Positions 33,153 to 41,706 of a stretch of 64,000 nt of DNA are shown here, piece after piece; position 1 is the first letter of the stretch, and each line of letters starts with the position of its first letter. The notes beneath the pieces are model-generated. The model worked only from the letters and a program-made list of their open reading frames with translations. It searched no databases and was not told the origin of the DNA. The position numbers and the translations under genes are program-made. The stretch spans positions 62,001-126,000 of the forward strand of contig JAWLGZ010000005.1 in NCBI GenBank assembly GCA_041690635.1, written 5' to 3'. This DNA comes from JAWLGZ01 sp041690635 (GTDB lineage Bacteria; Pseudomonadota; Gammaproteobacteria; Thiohalomonadales; Thiohalomonadaceae).

Positions 33153-34193
33153 GTGCAAAAGGCGCCGACAGGGATCCTTTCCATATCGAGTGCCGCCGCC
33201 CGGCTGCTGGCGCTGCTCTCTCTCGGGGGGGGGCTGTCGGGATGCAGCATCACCATCGAGGGGGTTCAGTCGGCGCTCGATCCGCGGAGCTCCATCGCCG
33301 GGGAGATCAGCCAGGTGTGGTGGGCGATGTTCTGGGGCTCGCTGATCATCCTCGCGCTGGTGATCGCGCTCGCTCTGTACGCACTGAAGCGCCGCTCCCG
33401 TCCAAGCCGCCTCGGCCACAACAGCCTCATTATTGTCGGTGGCGTGCTTCTGCCGGTGGTCACGCTCTCGGCGCTGCTCTCCTACGGCCTCAACATCGGC
33501 CACGATTTCAAGTCCGGTTCGGCGGCCCCGGCGGAACTGACCATTGAGGTGATCGGCAAGAGGTGGTGGTGGGAGGTGCGCTACCCAGGACAGGGCAACG
33601 GCCCGCCGGCGGTCTCCGCCAACGAGATCCACATGCCGGCCGGCGTGCCGGTGGAGTTCGCGCTGACCACCACCGACGTTATCCACAGCTTCTGGGTGCC
33701 GAACCTGGCCGGCAAGATCGACATGATTCCGGGCAAGGTCAATCGCGTGCAGATCCAGGCGGACACGCCCGGGGTCTACCGCGGCCAGTGCGCAGAGTAC
33801 TGCGGTGCGCAACACGCGTGGATGGCGTTCTATGTAGTGGTCCATCCCCCCGAGGAGTTCGAGGCGTGGCTCAGAAACGAACAGGCCCCCGCACGCACGC
33901 CCGACAGCACATTTCTGCGCCAAGGCCGTGAGTCCTTCATCAACACCGGTTGCGGAGCCTGCCATGTCATTCGCGGGGTGGAAGGGGCGGTGGGCACCCT
34001 CGGCCCCGATCTCACCCACGTGAGCAGCCGCCTGTCGCTCGGCGCCGCGACCGTCGATAACAATCTCGGTACGCTGGCCGGCTGGATCGCCGACAGCCAC
34101 ACCATGAAACCGGGCAACCTGATGCCTCCCTTCGCCGCGTTCGACGGCGCCACTCTGCGCGCCATCGCCGGTTATCTGGAGAGCCTCGAGTGA
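33153..34193 (+). CDS. coxB: Cytochrome c oxidase subunit II with fused cytochrome c domain (caa3-type)
   Basis: 346 aa from GTG 33153, the start that gives a lipoprotein signal (LLALLSLGGGLSGC). Two transmembrane helices (about 45-70 and 85-108) precede the CuA domain with the complete binding motif in CAEYCGAQHAWM and the aromatic docking patch KRWWWEVRYPG. A C-terminal class-I cytochrome c domain (heme site CGACH near residue 268, distal Met in GNLMPPFAAF) makes this a caa3-type subunit. It overlaps the CoxA-CoxC fusion by 4 bases. It receives electrons from the cytochromes encoded immediately upstream. Confidence 0.95.
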   Translation: MQKAPTGILSISSAAARLLALLSLGGGLSGCSITIEGVQSALDPRSSIAGEISQVWWAMFWGSLIILALVIALALYALKRRSRPSRLGHNSLIIVGGVLLPVVTLSALLSYGLNIGHDFKSGSAAPAELTIEVIGKRWWWEVRYPGQGNGPPAVSANEIHMPAGVPVEFALTTTDVIHSFWVPNLAGKIDMIPGKVNRVQIQADTPGVYRGQCAEYCGAQHAWMAFYVVVHPPEEFEAWLRNEQAPARTPDSTFLRQGRESFINTGCGACHVIRGVEGAVGTLGPDLTHVSSRLSLGAATVDNNLGTLAGWIADSHTMKPGNLMPPFAAFDGATLRAIAGYLESLE

Positions 34194-36718
34194 GCGAGTC
34201 GGACGCCTCGATGCTACGGCCGCTCGCCGGCGATGCGCCGCGCAGCCCCGGCGAGGCCCGGCTGCGCAAGGCGTGGGCCAAGCCGCAGGGCATCGCCATG
34301 CTCAGTGCGGTCAATAACACCATCGTTGGCCGCTACATCATCGCCACCGGCTTCACCTTCTTCATTCTCGGCGGGATCCTCGCCCTGTTGATGCGCGCAC
34401 AGCTCATCGTGCCGGAGAACGATCTGATCGACTTCGAGCTGTTCAACCAACTCTTCACCATGCACGGCACCACGATGATGTTCCTGTTCGCGGTGCCCAT
34501 CATGTTGGGGTTTGCGGTTTATCTGATGCCGCAGATGCTGGGGGCACGCGACCTGCCGTTCCCGCGCATGAGCTCCTACGGCTTCTGGTGCTACTTCATC
34601 GGCGGCGTGCTGGTGTTCGGCAGCCTGTTCATCGGCGCCGCACCCGATGGCGGCTGGTTCATGTACCCGCCGCTCACCAGCCTGACCTACTCGCCGGGTA
34701 TCAACACCGACATCTGGCTGCTCGGCCTCTCCTTCGTGGAGATCGCGTCACTCGTGGCCGCGACAGAACTCATCGTGGGCATACTCAAGACCCGGGCCCC
34801 GGGGCTGTCGATCAACCGTATGCCGATCTTTGCCTGGGCCGTGCTGGTGATGGCATCGATGATCGTCATCGCCTTTCCTCCGCTGCTGGTGGCCGACATC
34901 ATGCTGGAACTGGAGCGGGCATTCGGCTGGTCGTTCTTCGATGTCGAGCGCGGCGGCGACCCGCTGCTGTGGCAACACCTGTTCTGGTTCTTCGGCCACC
35001 CGGAGGTGTACATCATCTTCATCCCGGCGGCCGGGGTGGTGTCGATGGTAGTCGCCACCTTCGCCCGCCGGCCCCTGTTCGGATACACCTGGGTGGTCGC
35101 CGCCATGATCGGCACCGGCGTGATCAGTTTCGCCCTGTGGGTCCACCACATGTTCGCCACCGGCATGCCGCGCATGTCGTTAAGCTTCTTTTCGGCGGCG
35201 AGCATGGCAGTTGCGGTGCCCGCAGGTATTCAGGTGTTTTCGTGGCTGGCCACTCTGCTCGGCGGACGACCCGTGCTCAAGACGCCGCTATTGTTCGTAT
35301 ACGGCTTTCTGTTCACCTTCGTGCTCGGTGGTCTGACTGGCGTTATGGTGGCGCTGGTACCGTTCGACTGGCAGGTGCACGACACCTATTTCGTCGTCGC
35401 TCACTTCCACTACGTCCTGTTCGGCGGCATGGTGTTTCCGCTTTTCGCCGGGCTCTACTACTGGATGCCGCTCGCCTCGGGACGGCTCCTGTCGGAGCGC
35501 CTCGGCCGCTGGGTGTTCTGGCTCATGTTCCTCGGCTTCCAGATCACCTTCCTGCCGATGCACCTGACCGGGCTGCTGGGTATGCCGCGGCGGGTCTACA
35601 CCTTCCCCGCGGGCATGGGCTGGGATACCCTCAACCTTATTTCCACCGTGGGCGCATTTATTCTGGCGGCCGGCGTGCTGGTGTTCATCGTCGATCTCTT
35701 TGCCCACTTCCGTCGCGGCGAGCGGGTGATCCACAACCCCTGGGAGGCGGGCACCCTCGACTGGCTGCCGGTGGCCCCGTTCCAGCCCTGGACCACCTTC
35801 AGTGTGCCGCTCGTACACGGCCGTTACCCGCTTTGGGACCAGCGGGAGCTGGTCGCGGAGGTGGACAAGGGGGGGCACTTTTTACCCGATGCGCCGGTCG
35901 GCCGCCGGGAGACACTGGTGACCGACATGATCACCGCCGAGCCGCAGCAGGTGCTGCGCATCCCCAGTTCGAGCTGGATACCGCTGAGCGCCGCCATTGC
36001 GACATCGGTATTCTTCGTTGCGGCCATCGCCAAGGAGTACGCCTGGTCACTGATTGCCGCCGCTGTCACTCTGGCGATCTTCATTCTCTGGGCCTGGAGC
36101 AATGCACGCATCCCCGAGGCGGATGCGGTCGATGCCGGCAAGGGCATGTCGCTGCCCGCCTACGTCACCGGCATCCATTCCCACTCCTGGGCCGGACTGT
36201 CGATCGGGCTTGTAGTCGACTTCGCCGCCTTCGCCTCGCTGCTGTTCACCTACTTCTATCTGTGGACCGCATGGCCCGATAGCTGGCCAACCGAGCCGTT
36301 CACCACCGGGTGGTTCCCCCTGGTGATCGGCATATTGATTCTGGCCGCCAGCAGCTACGCCATGGCATGGGCATCCCGGGCCAACCGCCGCGATGACGGC
36401 CGGGGCTACTGGATCGGCATCCTCGCGGTCTTCGCGCTCGGCGCCCTTTTCATGGCCTTCGTCATCCCGGTGTTCGCCCGGTCTGGGCTCGACCCCACAC
36501 GCCACAGTTTCGATTCCACCGTCTGGGCGATCATCGGCTACCACCTGTTGCACATGGGGGTCGGGCTCGTCCTGGCGACCTACACCATGGCCCGCACCCT
36601 GGCCGGTCACCTGACCAGCCGTCACAACACCGACCTCAACAACACCGCGTTGTTCTGGCACTACACGGTTGGCATTGGAATCGTCTCGCTGCTGGTGCTG
36701 TTTCTGGTGCCGTTCTGA
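34190..36718 (+). CDS. coxA: Fused cytochrome c oxidase subunits I and III (CoxA-CoxC)
   Basis: 842 aa starting at GTG 34190 in a 4-base GTGA overlap with coxB. Residues 1 to about 560 are heme-copper oxidase subunit I: heme a ligands His92 (TMHGTTMMF) and His407, CuB ligands His270 (with Glu272 and cross-link Tyr274 in FGHPEVYIIF) and His319-His320 (WVHHMFATG), and heme a3 ligand His405 (VVAHFHYVLFGG). The Glu in GHPEVY marks an A1-type enzyme. After a linker with one or two helices, residues about 650-842 are subunit III-like (IHSHSWAGLSIGLVVDFAAF, GYHLLHMGVGLVLATYTMAR, and FWHYTVGIGIVSLLVLFLV). Subunit I-III fusions are known in caa3 oxidases. It is the proton-pumping terminal oxidase of the operon. 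Confidence 0.95.
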   Translation: MSESDASMLRPLAGDAPRSPGEARLRKAWAKPQGIAMLSAVNNTIVGRYIIATGFTFFILGGILALLMRAQLIVPENDLIDFELFNQLFTMHGTTMMFLFAVPIMLGFAVYLMPQMLGARDLPFPRMSSYGFWCYFIGGVLVFGSLFIGAAPDGGWFMYPPLTSLTYSPGINTDIWLLGLSFVEIASLVAATELIVGILKTRAPGLSINRMPIFAWAVLVMASMIVIAFPPLLVADIMLELERAFGWSFFDVERGGDPLLWQHLFWFFGHPEVYIIFIPAAGVVSMVVATFARRPLFGYTWVVAAMIGTGVISFALWVHHMFATGMPRMSLSFFSAASMAVAVPAGIQVFSWLATLLGGRPVLKTPLLFVYGFLFTFVLGGLTGVMVALVPFDWQVHDTYFVVAHFHYVLFGGMVFPLFAGLYYWMPLASGRLLSERLGRWVFWLMFLGFQITFLPMHLTGLLGMPRRVYTFPAGMGWDTLNLISTVGAFILAAGVLVFIVDLFAHFRRGERVIHNPWEAGTLDWLPVAPFQPWTTFSVPLVHGRYPLWDQRELVAEVDKGGHFLPDAPVGRRETLVTDMITAEPQQVLRIPSSSWIPLSAAIATSVFFVAAIAKEYAWSLIAAAVTLAIFILWAWSNARIPEADAVDAGKGMSLPAYVTGIHSHSWAGLSIGLVVDFAAFASLLFTYFYLWTAWPDSWPTEPFTTGWFPLVIGILILAASSYAMAWASRANRRDDGRGYWIGILAVFALGALFMAFVIPVFARSGLDPTRHSFDSTVWAIIGYHLLHMGVGLVLATYTMARTLAGHLTSRHNTDLNNTALFWHYTVGIGIVSLLVLFLVPF

Positions 36719-36721
36719 GGG

Positions 36722-37126
36722 ATGAAGACGATGAGCCCGCAGACCGAGATGCCGCCGCACCGGAGATTGCTCCTCCTTGTCCTTCCAGTCCTGGTCTGGT
36801 TCGCCTACTTCCTGCTGACCTACGCCGTCATCGCCGTCGGCTGCGCCTTCAGTATCCGGCGTGAGCTGTTCGGTTTTGGCATCGTGCAGTGGATAGCTGC
36901 CGTTTCCACCATCGTCACGTTTGCCATCATCGCGGTGATCGGCATCCAGGCATTCCGCCGCTGGCGAGAAGCCCACAATGCCATGAAATGGCGCGAAACC
37001 ACCGCAGCACCGGACATCGACCGCCTTCGCTTTTTTGCACTCGGTACGCTTCTGCTCAGCCTTCTCTCGCTCATTGCAACGGTCTGGGTGGGGCTGCCGA
37101 TCCTTATCGTGCCGCCCTGCGCGTGA
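36722..37126 (+). CDS. Small membrane protein of the oxidase operon
   Basis: 134 aa (a second ATG at 36731, with better spacing from GAGGG, would give 131). Three hydrophobic segments (about 15-40, 53-75 and 105-130) with a charged cytoplasmic loop (RRWREAHNAMKWRETTAAPD). No known family is recognised with confidence; small subunits of this size (CtaF/CoxD-like or assembly proteins) often end aa3/caa3 operons. It starts 3 bases after the CoxA-CoxC stop, so it is part of the operon. It could be a fourth oxidase subunit. Confidence 0.7.
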   Translation: MKTMSPQTEMPPHRRLLLLVLPVLVWFAYFLLTYAVIAVGCAFSIRRELFGFGIVQWIAAVSTIVTFAIIAVIGIQAFRRWREAHNAMKWRETTAAPDIDRLRFFALGTLLLSLLSLIATVWVGLPILIVPPCA

Positions 37127-37227
37127 ACCCCTGTCGCCGGACTCATGCCACCACTGTGTCGGTGCCTATACTCGATCGGGAATGCTCCCCGTTGTCTCAG
37201 CGGACAGACACGAGAGGGATGGATCCC

Positions 37228-38715
37228 ATGCCGGAGAGCGAAGCGCGTCAAGGGATAGCCCGGATGCCGACAGGTATTGCCGGGCTCGATCAGGTGCTGG
37301 GCGGCGGGGCACCGGCCGGGCGTGCCATCCTGGTCGCCGGCGAGAGCGGAACCGGCAAGACCGTGCTGCTCAATGAATTTCTCTACCGCGGCATGACCCA
37401 GTTCAACGAACCGGGCCTGTTTGTCACCTGCGAGGAACCGGCGGAGGACATCCGGCGCAATGTCGCGGGGTTCGGCTGGGACTATGCGGAGCTGGAGGCC
37501 GCCGGAAAGCTGGCCATCGCCGATATCAGCCCCTCCGCCAGCGACATGGTGACGGTGGAAAACGAGAGCTACAGCTTTGAGCCGCTACTGAACATCATCG
37601 GCGGACTGGTAGAAAGCCTGCACGCCCGACGCATCGCCATCGACAATCTGGCCAACCTGTTTCTCCGTTACCAGTCGGAATCGGCGGTCCGTCAGCTGTT
37701 CCATCAACTGACCCTGCGCCTCAAGGAGCGGGGCCTCACCAGCATGATCAGCGCCGAGCGCAGTGTGGGTGGGGAGAGTCTCCTGTCCAAGCGCGGGTTG
37801 GAAGAGTTTGTGGCCGATGGCGTGATCGAACTGACCCAGACCCCGGGCCGACACCGCTACAACCGCTGGCTACGCATCCGCAAACTGCGCGGGGTCAATT
37901 ACCAGACGGCACAGATGCAGTTCGTCATTACCGAGCGGGGGATGGAGGTGTTCCCCCCCATTCCCCTGGAAAAGCCTCTGTCGAAGTCGAAGCCGGCGGC
38001 GCGCCAGGCGTTCGGGATACCGAAATTGGATGCCATGATTGAAGGCGGTCTGCCCGCGGGACACATCGCGCTGTTCAGCGGCAACACCGGAACGGGCAAG
38101 AGTGCCTTTGCCCTGCACTTCACGGCCACCGGGCTGGCAGCCGGTGATGCGTGCGTGTATGTCACCCTGGAGGAGCCCGGAGCGCAACTCATTCAGAACG
38201 CCGAGCAGTTCGGTTGGCCGTTTGCGGAGGCGCAGCGAAAGGGACGACTGGTGTTCCTCGAAGTGCCCATGTCGGACGTACGCACCGACCAGCTGCTGTA
38301 TCAGATCGTCAACCTCGTCCGGCAGACCGGGGCCAGGCGTCTCATCATCGACTCCCTCTCCGGTTTGGAGCGGGCGATCCCGCAGCGCGAGGAGCTCCGG
38401 GATTTTCTGGAGCAGTTGGTGCGCTTCTGCAAAATGGAAGAGATCACCAGCGTGATGACCTATGCCGCCCCCGCGGTGTTCGGGGCAACACGCGGGCAGC
38501 TGATGGCGACGGTCTCGGTCACCGAGGCGCAGCTCAGCTCCATTGTCGATGCCATCTTCCTGTTGCGCTTTGTCGAGCAGGAGCAGGGCGTCATCAATCT
38601 GCTCAACGTGCTGAAGGTGCGGTCAAGTGCCCACGACAGGCATATCTACGAATACTCCATCACCAAACAGGGTGTGGTGATTGGTGAGCCGATGATGCCG
38701 ATTTCTCCACAGTAG
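37228..38715 (+). CDS. KaiC-like two-domain RecA-fold ATPase
   Basis: About 495 aa from ATG 37228, which is 9 bases after GAGG; an ATG at 37219 is also in frame. Two tandem KaiC/RadA-type ATPase domains: the first has Walker A GESGTGKT and catalytic Glu pair in FVTCEEPAEDIRR, the second Walker A GNTGTGKS and YVTLEEPGAQLIQ, with Walker B-like RRIAIDNLANLFL and RRLIIDSLSGLE. Each domain opens with 'G(I/F)...LD..L.GG.P.G'. No kaiA or kaiB is present, and the C-terminus lacks a clear Ser-Thr phosphosite pair, so this is a non-clock circadian-like ATPase, of the kind often linked to signal transduction. It is separated from the oxidase operon by about 100 bases. Confidence 0.9.
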   Translation: MPESEARQGIARMPTGIAGLDQVLGGGAPAGRAILVAGESGTGKTVLLNEFLYRGMTQFNEPGLFVTCEEPAEDIRRNVAGFGWDYAELEAAGKLAIADISPSASDMVTVENESYSFEPLLNIIGGLVESLHARRIAIDNLANLFLRYQSESAVRQLFHQLTLRLKERGLTSMISAERSVGGESLLSKRGLEEFVADGVIELTQTPGRHRYNRWLRIRKLRGVNYQTAQMQFVITERGMEVFPPIPLEKPLSKSKPAARQAFGIPKLDAMIEGGLPAGHIALFSGNTGTGKSAFALHFTATGLAAGDACVYVTLEEPGAQLIQNAEQFGWPFAEAQRKGRLVFLEVPMSDVRTDQLLYQIVNLVRQTGARRLIIDSLSGLERAIPQREELRDFLEQLVRFCKMEEITSVMTYAAPAVFGATRGQLMATVSVTEAQLSSIVDAIFLLRFVEQEQGVINLLNVLKVRSSAHDRHIYEYSITKQGVVIGEPMMPISPQ

Positions 38716-38887
38716 GTTGTCGGGGGCGTGATGCCCTGATCCGTACGGCTCTCTCCCTCACCCACCGTCGTGTGGGAGCTGGAAGGGGTGATCGCCGATG
38801 TGCCCTTGGGGACGTGTCGCACTACACTATGCCTGCCGGGGCAGTGTTGCCCGTCAATTTGGTCCAATCCACAACAAGAAGGTCGTT

Positions 38888-39646
38888 ATGAGAATCAACC
38901 GTCCATACATCCTCGTTCAACTGGGCGCACTGCTACTTGCAACCGCCGCAACCGCCGGTGCCGCACCAACCGCGGAGCCCCGCGTGACCACCAATGACCT
39001 GGCCGTCGGCAGCGGTGCGGAAGTGGTCCCCTACTCGAAGGTGCAGGTGCACTACACCGGCTGGCTGGAGGACGGCACCCAGTTCGATTCCAGCCGCGAC
39101 CGGGAGCCGTTCGAGATCCAGGTCGGCGCAGGTCAGGTGATCCCGGGGTGGGAGATGGGGCTGCAAGGGATGCGGGCGGGCGGCAAGCGGGAGTTGGTCA
39201 TTCCTCCGCAACTTGCCTACGGCCGCAGCGGCGCCGGCGGTGTGATCCCGCCCAACGCAACATTGAAGTTCGAAGTGGAGGTGCTCTCTGCCGAGCCGCC
39301 GCCCTTCGCCGGCGTGGGCAATGGTCAACTGTCCGAAAAGCTCAAGAAGGGGGTGAAGATTGTCGACATCCGCCGCCCCGACGAGTGGAAGACTACCGGA
39401 GTGGTCGAGGGGAGCATTCTTCTCACTGCATTCGACGGCAGAGGCCGCTTCGTACCCGACTTCCCCTCCCGGTTGGCCGAGGCGGTCGACAAGGAAGAGG
39501 AGGTCATCCTGATTTGCCGCACTGGCAACCGCACCGGCGTCCTTGCCAATGCCCTGGCCACCCAGGGCGGCTACTCCCGGGTGGTGAATGTAACCGACGG
39601 CATCACCCGGTGGATCGCCGAGGGCGGCGCGGTGGTGAAGCCGTGA
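38888..39646 (+). CDS. Periplasmic FKBP-type peptidyl-prolyl isomerase fused to a rhodanese domain
   Basis: 252 aa from ATG 38888, which opens a Sec signal peptide (LVQLGALLLATAATAGA, cleavage near 25). Residues about 45-138 are an FKBP domain (KVQVHYTGWLEDGTQFDSS, GAGQVIPGWEMGLQGMRAGG, PQLAYGRSGAGGVIPPNATL). Residues about 150-250 are a rhodanese-homology domain (VKIVDIRRPDEWKTTGVVEG) with active-loop Cys210 in ILICRTGNRTGV. Both halves keep their catalytic residues. The combination, exported, could act on folding and on persulfide or thiol chemistry of envelope proteins, attractive in a sulfur oxidiser. The function is inference; domain calls are strong. Confidence 0.9.
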   Translation: MRINRPYILVQLGALLLATAATAGAAPTAEPRVTTNDLAVGSGAEVVPYSKVQVHYTGWLEDGTQFDSSRDREPFEIQVGAGQVIPGWEMGLQGMRAGGKRELVIPPQLAYGRSGAGGVIPPNATLKFEVEVLSAEPPPFAGVGNGQLSEKLKKGVKIVDIRRPDEWKTTGVVEGSILLTAFDGRGRFVPDFPSRLAEAVDKEEEVILICRTGNRTGVLANALATQGGYSRVVNVTDGITRWIAEGGAVVKP

Positions 39647-39913
39647 CACCGCGGCCGGAAACCACCGTTTCGAGATGGTCCGCAGAAGCCGTGGATGCGT
39701 TATCAACCTCCCCACCACCGCGTTGACCGATGAGGTGGTCGGCATCGGCAGCGGACAGTCTTGATTTTGGGCAGTTTCCCGCACCCGGCATGTGTGATAT
39801 CGACACTCCCCATGGCCTGAATCAACAATTTAAATATCGTGAATACACACCTGCCGATTAACATTTAAGGTCAAATGGCTTACTTTGCAGGAACGTGACT
39901 GCCGGATCCTGTT
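39647..39913. other. Intergenic region upstream of the EAL-CZB gene
   Basis: No gene is seen. The last 100 bases (about 39820-39890) are unusually AT-rich (e.g. CAATTTAAATATCGTGAATA) for this genome and probably carry the promoter of the EAL-CZB gene. A downstream terminator for the FKBP-rhodanese gene was not recognised. Confidence 0.4.
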
Positions 39914-41110
39914 ATGCCCTCGTCCATTACGCTGACCGAACTCACCGAAGCCCTTGCAAATGATGAGCTGGTTTTCTACTACCAGCCGAAGATCTCGTTG
40001 GTGAACGGTCGCCTCAACGGTGCCGAGGCGCTGGTCCGGTGGCAGCGATCGGACGGCACAATGGTAATGCCTGGCGACTTTATCCCGCTGGCGGAGAACT
40101 CCGGTTTCATTACCGAGATCAGCCTGGCGATGTTTCCGCGACTGGTCGCGGACATGCTCATCATCAACGACATCGACCGGGAGTTGACCACCTCCTTCAA
40201 CCTCTCGGCACAGGACTTCGAGTCCAGTGACATGCTCGACACCATTGTCGCTGCGGTTACCAGCAAGCAGCTGGATGCGCGGTGTCTTGAGGTTGAACTG
40301 ACCGAGGCGTCATTGATCCGTTTTGACGACCTGGCGGTCCGGGAAAACCTGCGTGCGCTGGGCGCGCTGGGCGTGACTCTCACCATGGACGACTACGGGA
40401 CCGGCTACTCCTCAATCGACAGCCTGAGCCAGTGGCCGTTCGACAACGTCAAGCTCGACAAGGAGCTTATCGCCCGCATGCAGGAGACGGAGAAAGCCAC
40501 GACCATTGTCCAGGCCAGTATCCGCATGGCCCACCAGCTTGGCATGCGTGTGGTGGCGGAGGGGATTGAAACCTCCGAGGTGTACGACTTCCTGCTGCAC
40601 TCCGGCTGCACCGACGCACAGGGCTTCTGGCTCTCCCGACCAATGCCTCTGGACGAATATCTCGCCTTCATCCGCAACGACCGGCGCTGGTCCGGAATGC
40701 CCACCGGCCTGATCCACATGGCGATCCTCGATCACATCCACTGGCGCCAGGCGCTCATCTCACAGGTGACCGAACTCGCCTACAACGGGGGCGTGGCGCC
40801 AATTGCGGTCCGCTCTATGGAGGCGGAACTCGATCCGCATCACTGCCGGCTCGGCATGTGGTACTACGGCCCCGGTCAGGCGTTCCGGGGCAACGTCCTG
40901 TTCGATCGTCTGGAACGCCCGCACACCCAGCTCCACGCCCTCGGCCGTGAACTGCTCGAGGCGGCCAAGTCCGGTGCGCCACGGGAGGAGCTGATCGTGC
41001 GTCTGCGCCAACTCACAAAACAGTCTGCGGTGCTGTTGGAGATTCTTCAGGCCCTGGAGAGCGAGGCGATGATCGACAACGACTGGCGTGGCCAGGCCGG
41101 CAGTCGGTAA
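39914..41110 (+). CDS. EAL-domain c-di-GMP phosphodiesterase with C-terminal CZB zinc-sensing domain
   Basis: 398 aa, cytosolic. Residues about 8-255 are an EAL domain with Glu38 (GAEALVRW), MDDYGTGYSS (metal-binding Asp pair, loop 6), DNVKLDKELI and RVVAEGIET, so hydrolysis of c-di-GMP to pGpG is likely. Residues about 262-390 match the chemoreceptor zinc-binding (CZB) domain: His274/His276 in LDHIHWRQAL, Cys311 in HCRLGMWYYG, and His337-x3-His341 in PHTQLHALG. The Cys-to-His spacing is within one residue of E. coli DgcZ, a CZB-GGDEF protein. This would couple zinc, or hypochlorous-acid sensing by the zinc-bound Cys, to c-di-GMP breakdown. It stands alone between its promoter and a bidirectional terminator-like hairpin. 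Confidence 0.92.
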   Translation: MPSSITLTELTEALANDELVFYYQPKISLVNGRLNGAEALVRWQRSDGTMVMPGDFIPLAENSGFITEISLAMFPRLVADMLIINDIDRELTTSFNLSAQDFESSDMLDTIVAAVTSKQLDARCLEVELTEASLIRFDDLAVRENLRALGALGVTLTMDDYGTGYSSIDSLSQWPFDNVKLDKELIARMQETEKATTIVQASIRMAHQLGMRVVAEGIETSEVYDFLLHSGCTDAQGFWLSRPMPLDEYLAFIRNDRRWSGMPTGLIHMAILDHIHWRQALISQVTELAYNGGVAPIAVRSMEAELDPHHCRLGMWYYGPGQAFRGNVLFDRLERPHTQLHALGRELLEAAKSGAPREELIVRLRQLTKQSAVLLEILQALESEAMIDNDWRGQAGSR

Positions 41111-41121
41111 ACGGGGAGAAG

Positions 41122-41149
41122 ATCCCGGCGGTAGCGCCACCGCCGGGAT
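41122..41149. terminator. Bidirectional terminator-like hairpin
   Basis: A perfect 11-bp stem (ATCCCGGCGGT / ACCGCCGGGAT, 6-base loop) lies between the convergent EAL-CZB gene (ends 41110) and the HMA-like gene (ends 41157). No long U run follows on either strand. Its placement between convergent stops suggests a shared terminator. Confidence 0.6.
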
Positions 41150-41156
41150 TCGAACG

Positions 41157-41387
41157 TCACAGGCCGATTAATCGCGCGGCATGACCTTGTTGCCGGACCT
41201 TGGCCAGAATCACGCCGGAATCAGTTGCGAACCGGTTGTAGTCCACGAGCAGCACCCGGCCGACAGTGGGGCTCACCCGCACATCGACGATGCCCGGTTC
41301 GGCTCGAAGTTCCGTTCCAACCTGCTCAATCTGGTCGGGTCGCATGCCCGGGGGCATCTGCAGGATGGTGTTGGTACGTGTGTTCAT
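41157..41387 (-). CDS. Small HMA-like (ferredoxin-fold) protein without metal-binding Cys
   Basis: 76 aa. The arrangement of strands and helices (PDQIEQVGTELRAEPGIVDV, RVLLVDYNRFATDSGVILAK, GHAARLIGL) fits a beta-alpha-beta-beta-alpha-beta fold like heavy-metal-associated domains, but the CxxC is absent. A good ribosome-binding site (GGGAG) precedes the ATG. Such Cys-less small HMA-like proteins occur as conserved hypotheticals. No operon partner is adjacent; 319 bases upstream are empty before arfB, which runs divergently. Confidence 0.65.
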   Translation of the reverse strand: MNTRTNTILQMPPGMRPDQIEQVGTELRAEPGIVDVRVSPTVGRVLLVDYNRFATDSGVILAKVRQQGHAARLIGL

Positions 41388-41706
41388 GATGACTCCCTTT
41401 CCTTGTTGTTGTTTACCGGCGAAGGAGAACCGACGGATACAGCCAGCGGCGAGCCTGGCCTCCTTCGGGTTTGTTTTGCCTTTTCACGTGTTCTGCAGGG
41501 TGTAATCCCTGGCACCTGTCAGTGCTTTCTCTTCATGCCGCCGAAAGGTATGGTTGGCGGGAAACGGGTTGTCAAGAAAGCCCCACTTCCAGGTCACCCC
41601 ACGGTGCTGGCGGGGCGGTGGATTGGAAAGGGCCTTTACGACGGATTAAGGATCCGCGGCGTGGGTGGACTGACCTCCAGCCCCTTCATGGAAACGTTTG
41701 GAATTT
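41388..41706. other. Divergent intergenic region between the HMA-like gene and arfB
   Basis: No supported gene and no obvious repeat was seen. It should hold both divergent promoters. A T-rich tract at about 41463-41490 is the least GC-rich part. Open frames through it read into arfB in a different frame and have no coding character. Confidence 0.4.

Noticed and set aside
36889..37227. N-terminal extension of the KaiC-like protein
   Set aside because: It overlaps the small membrane protein gene in another frame and has unstructured composition; a ribosome-binding site precedes the ATG at 37228.
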